A stretch of 64,000 nucleotides of DNA from the NCBI GenBank assembly GCA_039720395.1, contig CM077823.1, positions 6,190,909-6,254,908 on the forward strand. Reading direction: 5' to 3'. The DNA is from Liquidambar formosana (Eukaryota; Streptophyta; Magnoliopsida; Saxifragales; Altingiaceae). Position numbers and translations under genes: made by a program. The notes under the pieces were generated by a model. That model searched no databases, had not been told where the DNA came from, and worked only from the letters and a program-made list of their open reading frames with translations. Position 1 is the stretch's first letter; each line of letters begins with the position of its first letter. Positions 33,112 through 45,440 of this stretch are shown here, one piece after another.

Positions 33112-34121
33112 TATAGATAGATATAGATATAAATTAGAGAGTTAGAGATAAAGGTAAATTCCATCAATTATAAAACAATCTTTTATGAGATCTTAGATTT
33201 CTTTTTTGCTATGTCATTTATGTGAGTTTCCTCATTTGTACCCAAATAAATGGTAGGGGGATTGATTGCAAAAAATGAATTGGACACCTGACAAAGAACT
33301 ATTGATCTCCAAGGGTTAGCTCAATGGCAAGCTGAACTTTGATAAACGCCTCAGGAAATGTAAATCGAGTGTTCAAAATCTCATGAAAGTGTCAATACCC
33401 TTTTTTAGGGCCGAAGAGTCTGGTAATTACCCAATGCATGGACAGAATGACTATATATGCCCAAAGAATTAGTTGGGGTCAAAGTTTCAGACACCCTTAT
33501 TATCCCCAAATAAAAAATAAAATAATGAAAAACTATTGAAAGAAGTTCTGGAAAAATGAATGCTCATACTTTTATGGCCAAAATATAATGATTTCAGATA
33601 CATTTATCTAATAAATTGACTTTAAACAAAATGTCAGAGTCTACAGTTCCACTTCCACTCCTTGGTTCTACATCTCAACAATATTAAGTTCGAATTTATT
33701 GAAATCTCAAATGTTCACTCCAACATTAATCTAAATAATTCTAAAGTCAGCTTACACAATAGGAATTAATGAAACCTAATATGTATAATCTACTAAACAT
33801 TCAAGTGAGACATGGAGAAACATTATCCCCATTTCCCAGGCAATCAATTTCATGGTTAAAATCTGTGTGTATGAGGGTATGACAGAGTGCGTCAAAATTT
33901 TCATGGGAAAAAACCAAGCACTATACAGAAACATAACCTTAATGCTTCAAAAAATATTTAACACAACATCTAACAAAAATTAGAAAGACATTCAGTCATC
34001 ATATCACATTTCCCTGCTCCCTGAGATCCCACCAAATATTGAGTTCCATGAAAACCATAGATTATATTTATCATAATATATATATATATATCCTTACGCA
34101 TCGGTGGGGTCTTCATAAAAG
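33112..34121. other. Intergenic; diverged copy of the 26.4 kb segment
   Basis: About 33560-33740 resembles 26400-26580 (shared AGTCTACA, TCTCAACAATATTAAGTT-like and ATTCTAAAG motifs). No gene seen. Confidence 0.4.
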
Positions 34122-34388
34122 TAGGGACAGAACTAGGATTTCATTTTTGAGGGGGCCAACGTACCGAATGAAAAAAATTTGTCATTCAAGAATAAGAAAT
34201 ATATAAGATTCAAGAAAAAAATTATCATATGAAAATTAAAACTAAACAAAATTTTGGTTTTGGAAGGGGCCAAGGTAATTTTTAGACCAATTTATATGGT
34301 TATATAACTATATGTATATGGATATTATTATTTAAAAAATGGGGTAGGGGGCATGGCCCCCCTTGGTCTAAGTATGGTTCCATCACTA
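34122..34388. mobile_element. hAT MITE, 267 bp
   Basis: The left end TAGGGACAGAACTAGGATTT and the reverse of the right end, TAGTGATGGAACCATACTTA, are imperfect inverted repeats of the family seen at 40095 and 45441. The inner GGGGGCCA motif also matches. Flanks CATAAAAG (34114-34121) and CATAAACG (34389-34396) agree at 7 of 8 bases. Confidence 0.75.
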
Positions 34389-34689
34389 CATAAACGGTAA
34401 CTCAACTAATAATTTAAAGGAAAATGGTAAAGAGTCTAACTTTTGTCCAATTTTATATGCCTAACATTTTTGATAAATTTATTAATTAATGTAATTGACA
34501 TGAATAACGTGCATGAAACAAATTTGAACAAATGAGTTGCCCAATATAACACTACTCTTCTTTCGTGGCTTTTTTTTTCTTTTTTTTGGTGGGGGGTAAA
34601 TATAAGACTACTCTAACGCACTCAAGATATGTAGAGGGACCTATAATAATTTCTCGGTACCATGTACCAACCTAGCTTGCTGGCTAGCT

Positions 34690-35128
34690 TTGAAAGTTTA
34701 ACTTTTTGCTACCTGTTAGGAAACTCTTTAGGATTCCCATACGACAAGTCAAATGTGATGCATTGTTGATGTACAATAAAGTCATGCATGTGGAAAATAC
34801 CACCAAAACGGATGGAGCCAACTCATTAAAAAAAATATAAAATATAAAATATAAAACCCATTAAGCAAGGAACCGGTGAGCCTTCCACTAAGCATGTATG
34901 GAAGCCGTCAATAACTAATTAACTATTCCTTCATAGACAAGACACACCAAACCCTAGCTTATATATTAATATTTTCCTCATGTCCTTTAAATTTAGGTCT
35001 TTAATTATATATTTTAACCACCATCATCACCACCGCTGACATAATTATTAATCTTCTTTTGCTCCAAAGCCCACATGTCTCTTAGAACAAAACTGACATC
35101 CTATAATCAAATATCATATCCGAATTAG
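34690..35128 (+). pseudogene. Truncated third DMP copy (promoter plus 17 codons)
   Basis: ATGTCTCTTAGAACAAAACT at 35075 aligns with the start of DMP copy 2 (ATGTCTCTTAGAGCAAGACC at 36068) for about 14 codons, then meets TAG at 35126. The upstream DNA is also duplicated. GACAAGTCAAATGTGATGC (about 34743) corresponds to GAAAAGTCAAATGTGATAC (about 35706), and TCATGTCCTTTAAATTTAGG (about 34979) to TCATGTCCTTTAATTTAAGG. So a roughly 430-base promoter and 5' segment is repeated about 1 kb upstream of the intact gene. It cannot encode a DMP protein. Confidence 0.7.
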
Positions 35129-36067
35129 ACATCATCTCATCTGTAAATAAAAACACATTTGAGATCGTAAAATCATATTAGCCTAAATTCATATCCAATT
35201 TGTTAATTGACAAGCTATTTGCACTCACGCCAAAATCGGATAAGTCTTCATAAAAGGCAGCTAATAACTTCTTAAAAAATCCTAAAGACCTAACTTTTTA
35301 CTCAATTTTATAAGCCCGATTCACGTAATTAAAACTAATGTGGCAAGTGCTCATTTGTTAATGACTTGCTTCATTAACAATTGACATGACTGGAAGTGAA
35401 TTTGGTGCATTTAATCACTTAGATGCACGTGAAGTTACTGTGTGATAAGCGATACGTGGAGAGAGTATCACATCAAATGTGTTACGTCCCGCTTGTTTAG
35501 ATAAGTAAATTTTTAAAAATGAATTAAGTAAAATAGTATAACTTCCATAACCTAATTACATTTTTCTCACTTGATATCTATTTATTGATTTTAAGAGAGG
35601 ATTGGAGATAGGGTATAAGATTAAGCACCCTCCTGTAGCTTGTAGGCTAATTAATTTGAACGTGTAATTTCTTCCTACCTCTTAGGGAGCTCCTTAGATC
35701 CCCATGCGAAAAGTCAAATGTGATACAGTGTTTACACACATTGCGTTACCGTCACGCTCGTGGAAAAGTCCACCACCCTACCTTCCTAGAAGACAAGCCC
35801 CCTAAAACCTTAATTTTTTTCCTGATAAAACACCAAAACCTTGTATATATCATCTTCATGGTATACCTCATGACCTCATGTCCTTTAATTTAAGGCTCTA
35901 CTTCCCTCCTCTTCCAACATTTTCCCTTCCATAGTTCCATTAGGCCAAGATCCCTATAGTTTACCCAAAATTCACCTCCACAACCATCGATCCGTCGTCG
36001 CCATCATCATCACCATCGCTACCTCCATATAGACAGAGTAATATTTTGGTACTCTCCAAAAGCCCAA

Positions 36068-36733
36068 ATGTCTCTTAGAGCAAGACCAACACCCTCCAAG
36101 CAAACATCGATTTCCGACACAACCACCGACGATGATAATGCCCCCGAAACCCCAAAATCACCACCATCACCGCCGCCGCCGCCGCCCTCTCTCTCACAAC
36201 GCGCGATCTCACAAACCTTAGCAAGCACAGCCAACCTAGCCAACCTCCTCCCCACAGGCACCCTCTTAGCCTTCCAACTTCTCACACCAATCTTCACCAC
36301 CAACGGCTCATGTGACTCCGCCACACGCGCCATGACGCTTATCCTCCTTGTCCTACTAGCCATCTCATGCTTCGTTGCTTGCTTCACCGATAGCTTCAAA
36401 TCAACAGAGGGTCAAGTTTACTACGGCCTTGCAAATTTCAAAGGGATGTGGCTGTTTGATTATCCTTATTCCAGTTCAGGCCTTCCTGATTTGAGCAAGT
36501 ACAGGCTGAGGTTCATTGATGGGGTTCATGCCGTTTTATCAGTGGGTGTGTTTGTGGCCGTGGCTTTGAGAGATAAAAACGTGGTGGGTTGCTTTTATCC
36601 AACGCCTGGTCGTGAAACTCAGGAGGTTTTGAATATAATGCCTGTGGGGATTGGGCTCCTTTGCAGCTTGTTGTTTTTGGTTTTTCCAACCAGAAGGCAT
36701 GGTATTGGCTACCCCATCACACCAGGCAAATAA
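36068..36733 (+). CDS. DMP: DUF679 domain membrane protein (DMP family), copy 2
   Basis: A single exon of 221 residues, clearly paralogous to the gene at 22147. The core is nearly identical (STANLANLLPTGTLLAFQ, ACFTDSFKSTEGQVYYG, GMWLFDYPY, DGVHAVLSVGVFVAVALRDK), while the N-terminal tail and the loop after the FDYPY motif differ by short indels. A poly-proline stretch encoded by GCCGCC repeats lies near residues 37-45. Four membrane segments are expected as in copy 1. The start ATG is conserved in both genes and in the relic at 35075. The same switch from C-rich to G-rich coding strand occurs mid-gene. Same orientation and about 13.9 kb spacing, with related 3' flanks, point to local tandem duplication; NMD3 lies between them on the opposite strand. 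Confidence 0.93.
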   Translation: MSLRARPTPSKQTSISDTTTDDDNAPETPKSPPSPPPPPPSLSQRAISQTLASTANLANLLPTGTLLAFQLLTPIFTTNGSCDSATRAMTLILLVLLAISCFVACFTDSFKSTEGQVYYGLANFKGMWLFDYPYSSSGLPDLSKYRLRFIDGVHAVLSVGVFVAVALRDKNVVGCFYPTPGRETQEVLNIMPVGIGLLCSLLFLVFPTRRHGIGYPITPGK

Positions 36734-37979
36734 TTGTGACCTTATCTGCTCTCTATTTTTCTTTTTCTTTTTCTTTTTTTGTTTTTATTAAAATTTTCCT
36801 GGAAAGGGTTTTTTATTGCATGTTCTTGTCCTCTTTCTTGTTTTATGCTTTAGATGTATAAGATTGTGAGAAACTAATTGATTTACTTTGCTAGCAGAAT
36901 AATTGAATAATGGCCTGTTTGCTTGTCCCATGAAACTGAATGGTTCCCATTTTTTTTTTTTTTGCTTAAGTGGTTCCATTCAAATTTTACATAACATTAA
37001 TTGAAAGTAGAAATTAATCCATCATTTTGAATGGGATAATTAAGAAAAAATGGAGTCTTAATTTATAATTAAAGGTGTAAGGTCAATTTTAGGAAATCAC
37101 CAAATGCTTGAGCTTTAGAATTTCTTTTCATTATTTTTTTTAGCATGATTTGTTACAATGGTGGTCTTTCTTTTGAATTGCCTCATTCACTCTAACGGTT
37201 TTGTTAACAAAAGTACGTAAACACAAAACAGAATGAAACAACTCAATTTCTTGTAGACATTCATCAAACAAGCCTTAAATTATATGATTTTTGTAAGAAT
37301 GCAATTGTTGTCGATATTGGGCTAATCTCTCTTTTTTTTTTTTCTTTTTTCTTTTTTTCCTGTGCTTTTAATTAATTTTTTATTACATAAAAACATGACA
37401 TGAAAAATCTGGTGACTAGTCAAAAAAACTGAGCCGATTTGGTTTTGAAGGAACCAACCCCAATTGGTCAATTGACTATATATTTAAGAGACTTGTATCA
37501 TCTTTTCTTGGAAAAAAGGATTAGAACAATTTCTATTGGAAGACAGGAGGAAAATTGAATTTGACATTAGACCCTCTGCAAGGTGTGGAGGAGGGTGTTC
37601 CGTGTTCGAATAATTGAATGGACAATCGACCTCCACATGAAGGGGGTCGGTCATGTCATGAGCCTCCATATGAAATGAGTCAATTCTTCCGTTTTTACTA
37701 TATATATATATATATTCCCTATGCTTGAGGATAAATATACTAAAGAAGCCAAGTCATGAGTGGGAATTAAATAAAAATATGATCATTTGTGAGAAACAAA
37801 TTACATGGAAAGCATTAGCTCTACTCGACCAATTGAAAGAAATGCAGATGCTTACAGTAAGATGCAAATTTCCTTTTGATGTGCAAGATCTATCAAATGA
37901 GATCCCACCTAGCTGTGTTAAAGAAATAAACAATTTTAATTTAATTTAATTTAATTTATATAAGCATGTGAAAACGCAC

Positions 37980-38028
<49 letters not shown>

Positions 38029-39563
38029 AGCCATTTTTAAAAAAGAGACGGCGAAAATATCAGGTGGCCCGGTTGCTAAATTGGCCCCGTTGGTAATCTA
38101 GAGCCTACTTATTTATTATTTTATTTTTTTTAGCTATTTATAATTTCATATGTAGATACTCACATACACAACATAGAAATAAGAAAATTTACATGTGACA
38201 TAAATCAAAGGACTACCTAATAAGCTATAAGGTTAACCCACAGTCCCACGCTCAACCTCCAAAAAAAGCTAGCCTAATTAACTTGGATCTATAGGAGTTA
38301 TGTTTGTTTTGGCATAAAATAAATCTTTGAATAATTTTTCATAATTTACTATTCTTCATTCTTTTAGATTCTTAGTATATTGTTCGATATCTTACCATTA
38401 AATTTGAGGAAAATTTGTCATGTCACTTCAATTAGCATCGTGGGGAAAGAATACCTCTTCGCACCTGAATATTATAAGGATCTTTGTTTCTTTAAAAGAA
38501 GTGGTTAGATTATATTAATCTAAACAATTTAATAAGTTTGTAAATTAGGATTTTAGCAAATAAAGAATTGTTAGTCACCTTAATATAATTATTTTAGTTC
38601 TCAAAGACTATGCCAATGTTATGTTTATGGATTTTTTTTTTCCTCTTAACGATAGGAGAACACACACCCACACACCTATCCACACAGAGTCGAAACCAAA
38701 ATCTTCACAAACCCTACATCCCAATGGAGATGGGACATGCTATTAGACCCAAGCATTGGAAAAATTTTGTTAGATATCCTTACAACTTTACAAGTTCATT
38801 TAATAGAATTTTTTAATAGGTACTTTAAAACTAAAGGAAACCATTCTATAGTTCAAGTTTTATCTTAATCTAGTATCAAACCGATGGGTATAGGGCTCAA
38901 CCCAATGCAAATGTAGCCCTTGGTCTAGCTAATTTGAAATTTTGACACAAACTTAAATAGAAAACAATGAAAATGATGGAAATCGAGATATGTTGGAATA
39001 TTATTAGCAAAAATTGTAAAATAATACGAGGTACCTTGCATAAAATACAGTAAACCCAATTCGACTAAGAGGTGTGACAATGCTTCTTGAAGATAATCAG
39101 AACCTTCAACTCGTGCAAGGGATTATGACAATCCTATCTCTGAGATTCAACTTGGCTAAAACTTGATCCACCCATAGGTACTTTAAAACTAAAGGAGACT
39201 ATTCTATAGTTCAAGTTTTATCTTAGTCTATTATTAAAAGATTCACTTCTAAAAATAAGATTTCTTCTTGCAAACCAAATTTGCTAGCAATGATCCACCA
39301 ATTTTGTTAGATTAAAACCTTATTTCATATTTGAACGTTCTAACTCTGCAACTTTGCGTCTTAATTAAATTTCTATGTAACACATAGCCGATTTAGTAGA
39401 GATCTTCGTTCGTCGTAGGACCCTACCAAATTCCATCTAAAATGTTAATAGCTAGAACCAGAATATTTAAAATCACATTAGCTATATTAATATTCACTAG
39501 CTCAAAAAAATTTTCTCAGTCCTAAGTTTTATTTGGAAGAATATATAAGTTACTAAACTTTAA
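36734..39563. other. 3' flank of DMP copy 2 and intergenic DNA
   Basis: Holds sequence homologous to the flank of copy 1 (to about 37700) and a (GA)n microsatellite at about 37985-38024. A 74-codon ORF at 37725-37949 has no recognised domain. Confidence 0.4.
38817..39238. repeat. Direct repeat pair, about 65 bp each
   Basis: TAGGTACTTTAAAACTAAAG followed by ATTCTATAGTTCAAGTTTTA occurs at 38817-38880 and again at about 39175-39238. Confidence 0.85.
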
Positions 39564-39874
39564 GGCTATGTTTGGTATGGCAGATTAAAAGGTTGGATAG
39601 GATAGGATTATTGGATGAACAAAAAGTCTTTGGTTGCTTTGTTTGAAATGGGGAAGATAGTCTCTTGGACAATTTTCTATCCTATTATTATTTTTAAATG
39701 AAATGGTATCCTAAGATAAAAATATACCATCTCTTATTTTATATCCCATATATAGAGGATATAATTATCCTATGGATAGTATGGATAGTTATATCTCTTA
39801 TTTGAAAATAGCACAAAGCACATGAAAATGATATGTTTATCCTATCCAGTGTATCCGATACACCAAACATAGCA
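39564..39874. mobile_element. PIF/Harbinger-like MITE, 311 bp
   Basis: The ends GGCTATGTTTGGTATGGC and, in reverse, TGCTATGTTTGGTGTATCGG are inverted. TAA flanks both sides (39561-39563 and 39875-39877). The interior has further GGATAGGATA-type inverted motifs. Confidence 0.7.
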
Positions 39875-40438
39875 TAAATTCCCAATCTAATAATCAAGTT
39901 TATGCCTACGAACAAGTTCAAATAAAGCCTTATCAAAAAGCCATTTATGAACCTAGAAGAAAATATATTTAGTATTAATTGCCAAGAGACCATCTCATAC
40001 CATGAAAAATAAGAGAACGCCCTTTGAGAATATTTTTTCGTCGCTAAGAATCTTAACTTTTGGGCTTAACTTGATAGAAATTATCATCATGGATTAGGGG
40101 CAGAACCAGGAACTTGAGGTTGCCAGGGCCAATGGCTAACCTAAGAAATTATAGTAAACTAGTAATAATATTTTTTTTCCTTTACCACAAATTCTTACTA
40201 TATAAATACTATTAAAAAGAATTCTAAAATAAGCTTATTCATAAAGCAAAAGGACTTCATAATTCATAAATCATAATCCACTAAGTACATTAAAAATAAA
40301 AATATTTGAACCAACTTGAGGAAGATGTTACAAAATCAAAAATGGGAAAAAGACCATGCATCTTCGTCATATATCTAGTCAAGTATGACATAAATATTTA
40401 CAAAAAGAAAATAAGAAACAAAATTCAAGTTTCTTCTA

Positions 40439-42906
40439 TCAAAGTTGTGCCCGACGATCTTTTAGAGAATAAAACTCATCTATAATTGAATATGAACTGA
40501 AATTCTCTGCTATCTCCCTTTCAATATAAACAACTAAATGATCTGCAAAAAACTCATCCTTCATCTTATTTCGAAGTTGTGTCTTAACAATTTTCATAGC
40601 TGAAAAAGCCCGTTCTATGGTTGCTGTAGAAATTGGAAGAGTCAACACAAGACATATTAGTCTATAAATTAAATCATAGACCTTTGACTTTTCTGTTTCC
40701 ACTAAGCCTCGGCATAGTTCAGTAATAGTAGACATATTCTTCAAAATTGGATGGTGAGGTACATCATGCTCATAATGTTTCAACTGAAATCTCAAACGAT
40801 CCTTCTCTAGGTCTGTGAAATCATTAGGATAAAACTTCTCTACAAGGGTGCAAATGTCATGAATTTTAAATGATTTATAAGCATCCTTAGGATTTAAAGC
40901 TAAACTAAGCTAAGCGTAAGGAGTTCCACTGCATTCTCACTAAATCTAGTATTTAACTCTTGTAACTGAGAGTCTATTGCAGTTGTAAAAATATCAATTT
41001 GGTAATGATGCTCAATTGTAATGTGATCCACTTGACGATAAGACCTACCTCCACCCACTATATAATGAGCACTCATATCAGGTATATCAATGCCATACCG
41101 TTCACAAAATGACTTCACATTCTCAAGAAAACCATCCCAACCATCTTCTCGCATGTCTTGAATGAGTGCTTTTGTAGAAGAGACTAATTGCATGGCATTT
41201 AGGATGTCTTGACTTTTTGTTTGCAAAGCTTGACAAAGATCATCGGTAATTCCCATTATTTCCTTCATCAAAAGTAAGATAAATACAAAATTGAAGGAAG
41301 TAAGTGAATCAAAAGTAGAATTAGCATCCCCACGTTGAGTATAATTTCTTCCTTCCTTAGTGATGGTTTAAAGAATCGAACAAGTTAGGCCAAACATCCT
41401 TATCAAGCTACTAACAGAATGAAAATGAGAACCCCAACGGGTATCCCCAGCTCTTTGTAAAGTTCCAATTTGATTAGCCCCTTTACCAGTATCAAGTTCA
41501 TTAATGGCTATCATATGTGCAATTTCAGTGGCTTGAGCAGATTGTAATTCATCATTTCGTTTACAAGAAGCACCAATGATATTGACAATAAAAGTCAACT
41601 TTGAAAAGAATGTATGGACAGGAATCACTTCTCTAGATGCTACAACTAATGCTAGTTGTAGTCGATGGGCTAAACAATGTACATAGTATGCATATAAGCA
41701 ATCTTGAAGAAATAATGCTTGCAATCCATTCCATTCACCACGCATGTTGCTAGCACTTTCATACCCTTGACCCCGAATATTTTGAATATTGAAATTATGA
41801 CGAGAAAGAACAGCTGCTAACTCCTTTTTAAGAGTCAATGAAGTGGTGTCTCTTACATGCACAAGATAGAAAAGCGCTCCCAAAGAACACCACCCTCGTC
41901 AACAAATCTTAACACATACTAGAGCCATTTACTCTCTTTTAGACTCATCTCATGCTTCATCAACAAGAATACAAAATTTGGCATCCCCAATATCTTCACG
42001 GATCTTGTTACACACTTTAGTGGAGAGAATGTGCAAAAACTCCTTTTGAATCAATGGTGAGGTATATTTGGCATTTTTAGGAGCATTTTCTAAGACGATT
42101 TCGGCAACATCACCATTATATGAAGCCAAAATCTTTACCATTTCAATGAAATTACCCTGATTTTTTGAATTCGGTCTTTCATCATGGTTTCTAAAAGCAC
42201 AGGATTGAAATGTAAGCCATTGAACGGCATCAATTGATGTCTTAAGCCGCAATCGATTTTTCAAAATTTCTAAAGAAGTTTACGCATGCATTATTTTGTC
42301 AATATGCCGAGACTAATTCATTAGATCCTCACAAGCTTTTACAGCGTTATTGTGTTGTGAACAAGGATCTTCTCCAACATGATTTAATAATGTACATCTC
42401 TTGCCATCATTAACTTTTTTCCAATTTCAGAACCCTTCAACAGTAAATGCGTTAGACCCAGGACTTCCTGTGGGTTTCTTTCCAAAAAGAAAGCATGGTA
42501 AACAAAATGTAGCATCCTTTGAAGGCGAATATTCTAGCCACGAAGGAAATAGTATGAACCAAGTAGATTGAAACCGATGAGGATGCTCTTCTTGTCCAGA
42601 AAATGGATATTCCGAACACATGAATCGATATGGCCCCTCTTTAATATAAGCTCGGTGAATTTCATCACGTTGATTAATGGAATATTGCCAGATTGGAAGC
42701 CGTAATCCCGAATCACGTTCTAAAGAAGTAGCATTAACTTCTTTAGGTTCAAGTCTTGGAGATTTAGAAGGTTGTTGCTCGTTTGGAATTAAAACATCAA
42801 AAGCAACTTTAGAAGGTGAATTACTTTCAACAGTATCAACAACTTTTCTCTTAAAGTATGTATCGATGGTTTTTGTTGGCTTGACTGTTTGATGAGGATG
42901 TGACAT
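40439..42906 (-). pseudogene. hAT transposase (TTF zinc finger / DUF4371 / hATC), disrupted
   Basis: The frame opens at 42906 with MSHPHQTVKPTKTIDTYFKR. A TTF-type zinc-finger region (around DATFCLPCFLFGK) precedes a stop at 42424. A DUF4371-like catalytic region follows, with VDEA, HCLAHRLQLAL and DTRWGSHF. The C-terminal hATC dimerisation domain holds TIERAFSAMK and LRNKM. Plant proteins of this type are annotated zinc finger MYM-type protein 1-like and are hAT transposases. In-frame stops occur after EGF, after LMN, near MHA, after VDEA and elsewhere. The first two are explained by C-to-T changes in Arg or Gln codons. The product would bind the terminal repeats and catalyse cut-and-paste transposition if whole. 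Confidence 0.85.
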
Positions 42907-43195
42907 TGCAACCTAAGATTTAAAAGAAACAAGAAAATTATTGATCTATTTTATCAATTAAAATTTACAAAGAGACTTTTTAATTATTTTCTAATTATTT
43001 ATCTATCAGCATTAAACAAAAGTTTCTAATACCCATGTTGCCCAATAACAAAAATTAAAAAAAAAAAATTCATACTTATTTCTTTAGGACAAATAAACAT
43101 AATATTACTCTAAAATAGAAATAAATAAAATCATTTATCCACGTTGCCTAATAGCATTATAGCATTCCAGAATCCAAATATTAGAACAAGAAACC

Positions 43196-43202
<7 letters not shown>

Positions 43203-43275
<73 letters not shown>
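43203..43275. repeat. (TA)n array, about 73 bp
   Basis: Alternating TA with a single GA interruption. An ORF called across it is an artefact. Confidence 0.95.
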
Positions 43276-43281
<6 letters not shown>

Positions 43282-44545
43282 TAAGAAATTTGTATGAATT
43301 ACATAGCTGATATCGTGTTCTCACACTCACAAATTGTAGCCTTGTACGTAGGATTTGTCTGGTCACATATTTTGTATTGCAATATTGGATTTCTTCACTA
43401 TCAATCTGTCATTAAACAGAATTAAATAAGTAAACAAACAAAAACTGATTTATTTTGATAAAAAAAAAATACGCTTAATGAGTTAATGAACAAATGAATT
43501 TTGAAATATGCGTCACGACTAAGATTTTTTAATATAAAATTTTCATTTTACTATTTCAAAATCTTTTATTAGTCTAAGTGTCTAACCAAGTAAAGATTTT
43601 GTGAGCCGAGTACTCAGATAGGATTTCATTCTTCAAGAATGAAGACACCTAACGTCCCAGGACCCCCAACTCCCAACTTAGATGGAATAATTTATTATGA
43701 TATGGAATTTTTTTATATAAAGTTTTCAACTTTTCATTTAATAGAGCATTAGAGCAAAAAGCAAGACAACAGTATATGATTGTAAAAATTAAAGTATTTA
43801 TATAAGAATATAAACTAAAGATTGAAGAGGAGAAGTGGTCTAAGTGGAGAACTTACTTAGTTTATAGTTACATGACCTAATGATCATTGACCGAATGATC
43901 GAAAAGCCGAAAAGGTTTCTCACTTTCCTACTAACTTTGTTCTCTTTCACGGTTGCACCAAAAAGACAAGAGAATATGTTATATGTGGACCATGTGGTGT
44001 TGTCTTTTGGATTTTTTCCAAAATCCAAAACTCAATTCCTTTTTAGAGAATTAGGGGAGATTTCTTAGTGGTGGAGAATGAAGATAAACCAATAAAAAGG
44101 ATTTATTGATTTAGGGAATTAGGGATTTCTCATTTCACCAAATGCAAAGAGGGGTTACATGGCCAAAGGAAAGGATGAAAAAAAGAAGAGGGACTGACGA
44201 CTGAGGCGTGAATAGGGATATGGGTATGGCTATATGCATTGGAAAAGACGTAAAGCTGGAAAGACATATGGGTATGGTTGCTATATAGGGATTAGGGAAA
44301 AATAGAAGTGGTTTGACGAAACTATCCTCTTAAAGTCATCTTTTTTATCTAAAAGTTGGGTTACTTTGATAAAATTCAAGCATTAACTTTGATTTGGTAA
44401 GATGCATCCCACCAATTGTGGTGGTCACCTAGTATATTTTATACACATGTTGCAAAACTATAAATAGGGTCAATTTTTTTTCCCAAAATTTTGCAAGGGC
44501 CATGGCCCCCCTTGGTCCCTTGTATGTTCCGCCCCTATCATGGAT

Positions 44546-45149
44546 ATAATAACTTCGAACTAAATTAATTCAAAGATTATTATTATTATCAAATAGGATG
44601 CACCAAACTAATTTTTCCATGCACACAAAATTAATATTAGATGTATTACGGAATTGCGAATTGAACTTCCTCCTTTTTATAATCCAAAGATTATGAAAAC
44701 ACATTTGCAAATAAGTTTTATGGCATCGTTCTTTTTTTCTACAATTCTGAGAATGATAATTTTTTTTTATTTTTTTGAGAATATGGCTCATCCTAAGTTT
44801 TGTTAGAAGTATGTCACTGAATGCTTCCTTCAAAAGCTATTAGATTTTGAAGCACATGTATTGCGTGTGTAAAAAAAAAAAATGTAACAAAGATCTCCTA
44901 AAAAATAATACTAATAAAAATGATAAAAAAAATATAAAAAATTTGAATTCAAATTAAAGAAAAAAACTATGATTAAGGTTTTTTTTTTTTTTTTTTTTTT
45001 TGTGGAAAAGAAAAAACCATGATTAAGTGGTTAAGGACAGTGAGAGAATGCATGAGAGGGATAGTTATGATAGAGAAAAACAATCTCCATTATCTTAAAT
45101 GAGCAATTTAACCCTATTTTTTTTCTTTCATCTTAAAAACTTATGAGGG
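44546..45149. other. Intergenic, no recognised feature
   Basis: AT-rich, with a poly-T tract near 44980-45001. No gene-like sequence. Confidence 0.4.
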
Positions 45150-45440
45150 TGTTGTCACCCCATTTTTGCACCACCTTACTAGGGTTTGTCATTCCATGCA
45201 TGTTTTTGTTTTGTTTTTTAGTCTAGTCATTTGCATTAGGTTTTTAGAGTCACAAGAATAGTGAATATGAATTTTGGTTCAATTCGGAGTTGATCTTGAG
45301 GGATAATAAGAGCTTCTGTGACTTGAGAGGCATAATCATCTTTTGGGTCACAAACTTTCCATTTGACCTTGAAATGATCTCTAAGTTGTCAATTGGGGTT
45401 CATATGGATGTATTTGAGGTATTTATGGGTTCAATTTGAT

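Larger units (their letters stand above)
40095..44537 (-). mobile_element. Complete hAT element, 4,443 bp, with decayed transposase
   Basis: The termini are TAGGGGCAGAACCAGGAACT and, in reverse, TAGGGGCGGAACATACAAGG. The 8-bp target duplication TCATGGAT is perfect (40087-40094 and 44538-44545). It carries a minus-strand ZMYM1-like hAT transposase gene broken by stops, so it is no longer autonomous. The perfect duplication suggests a fairly recent insertion. A long (TA)n array lies at 43203-43275. Confidence 0.9.

Noticed and set aside
37725..37949. 74-codon ORF
   Set aside because: No family match recognised and no promoter or conserved context; left as intergenic.
43181..43366. 61-codon ORF of alternating I and Y
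   Set aside because: Translation of the (TA)n array.
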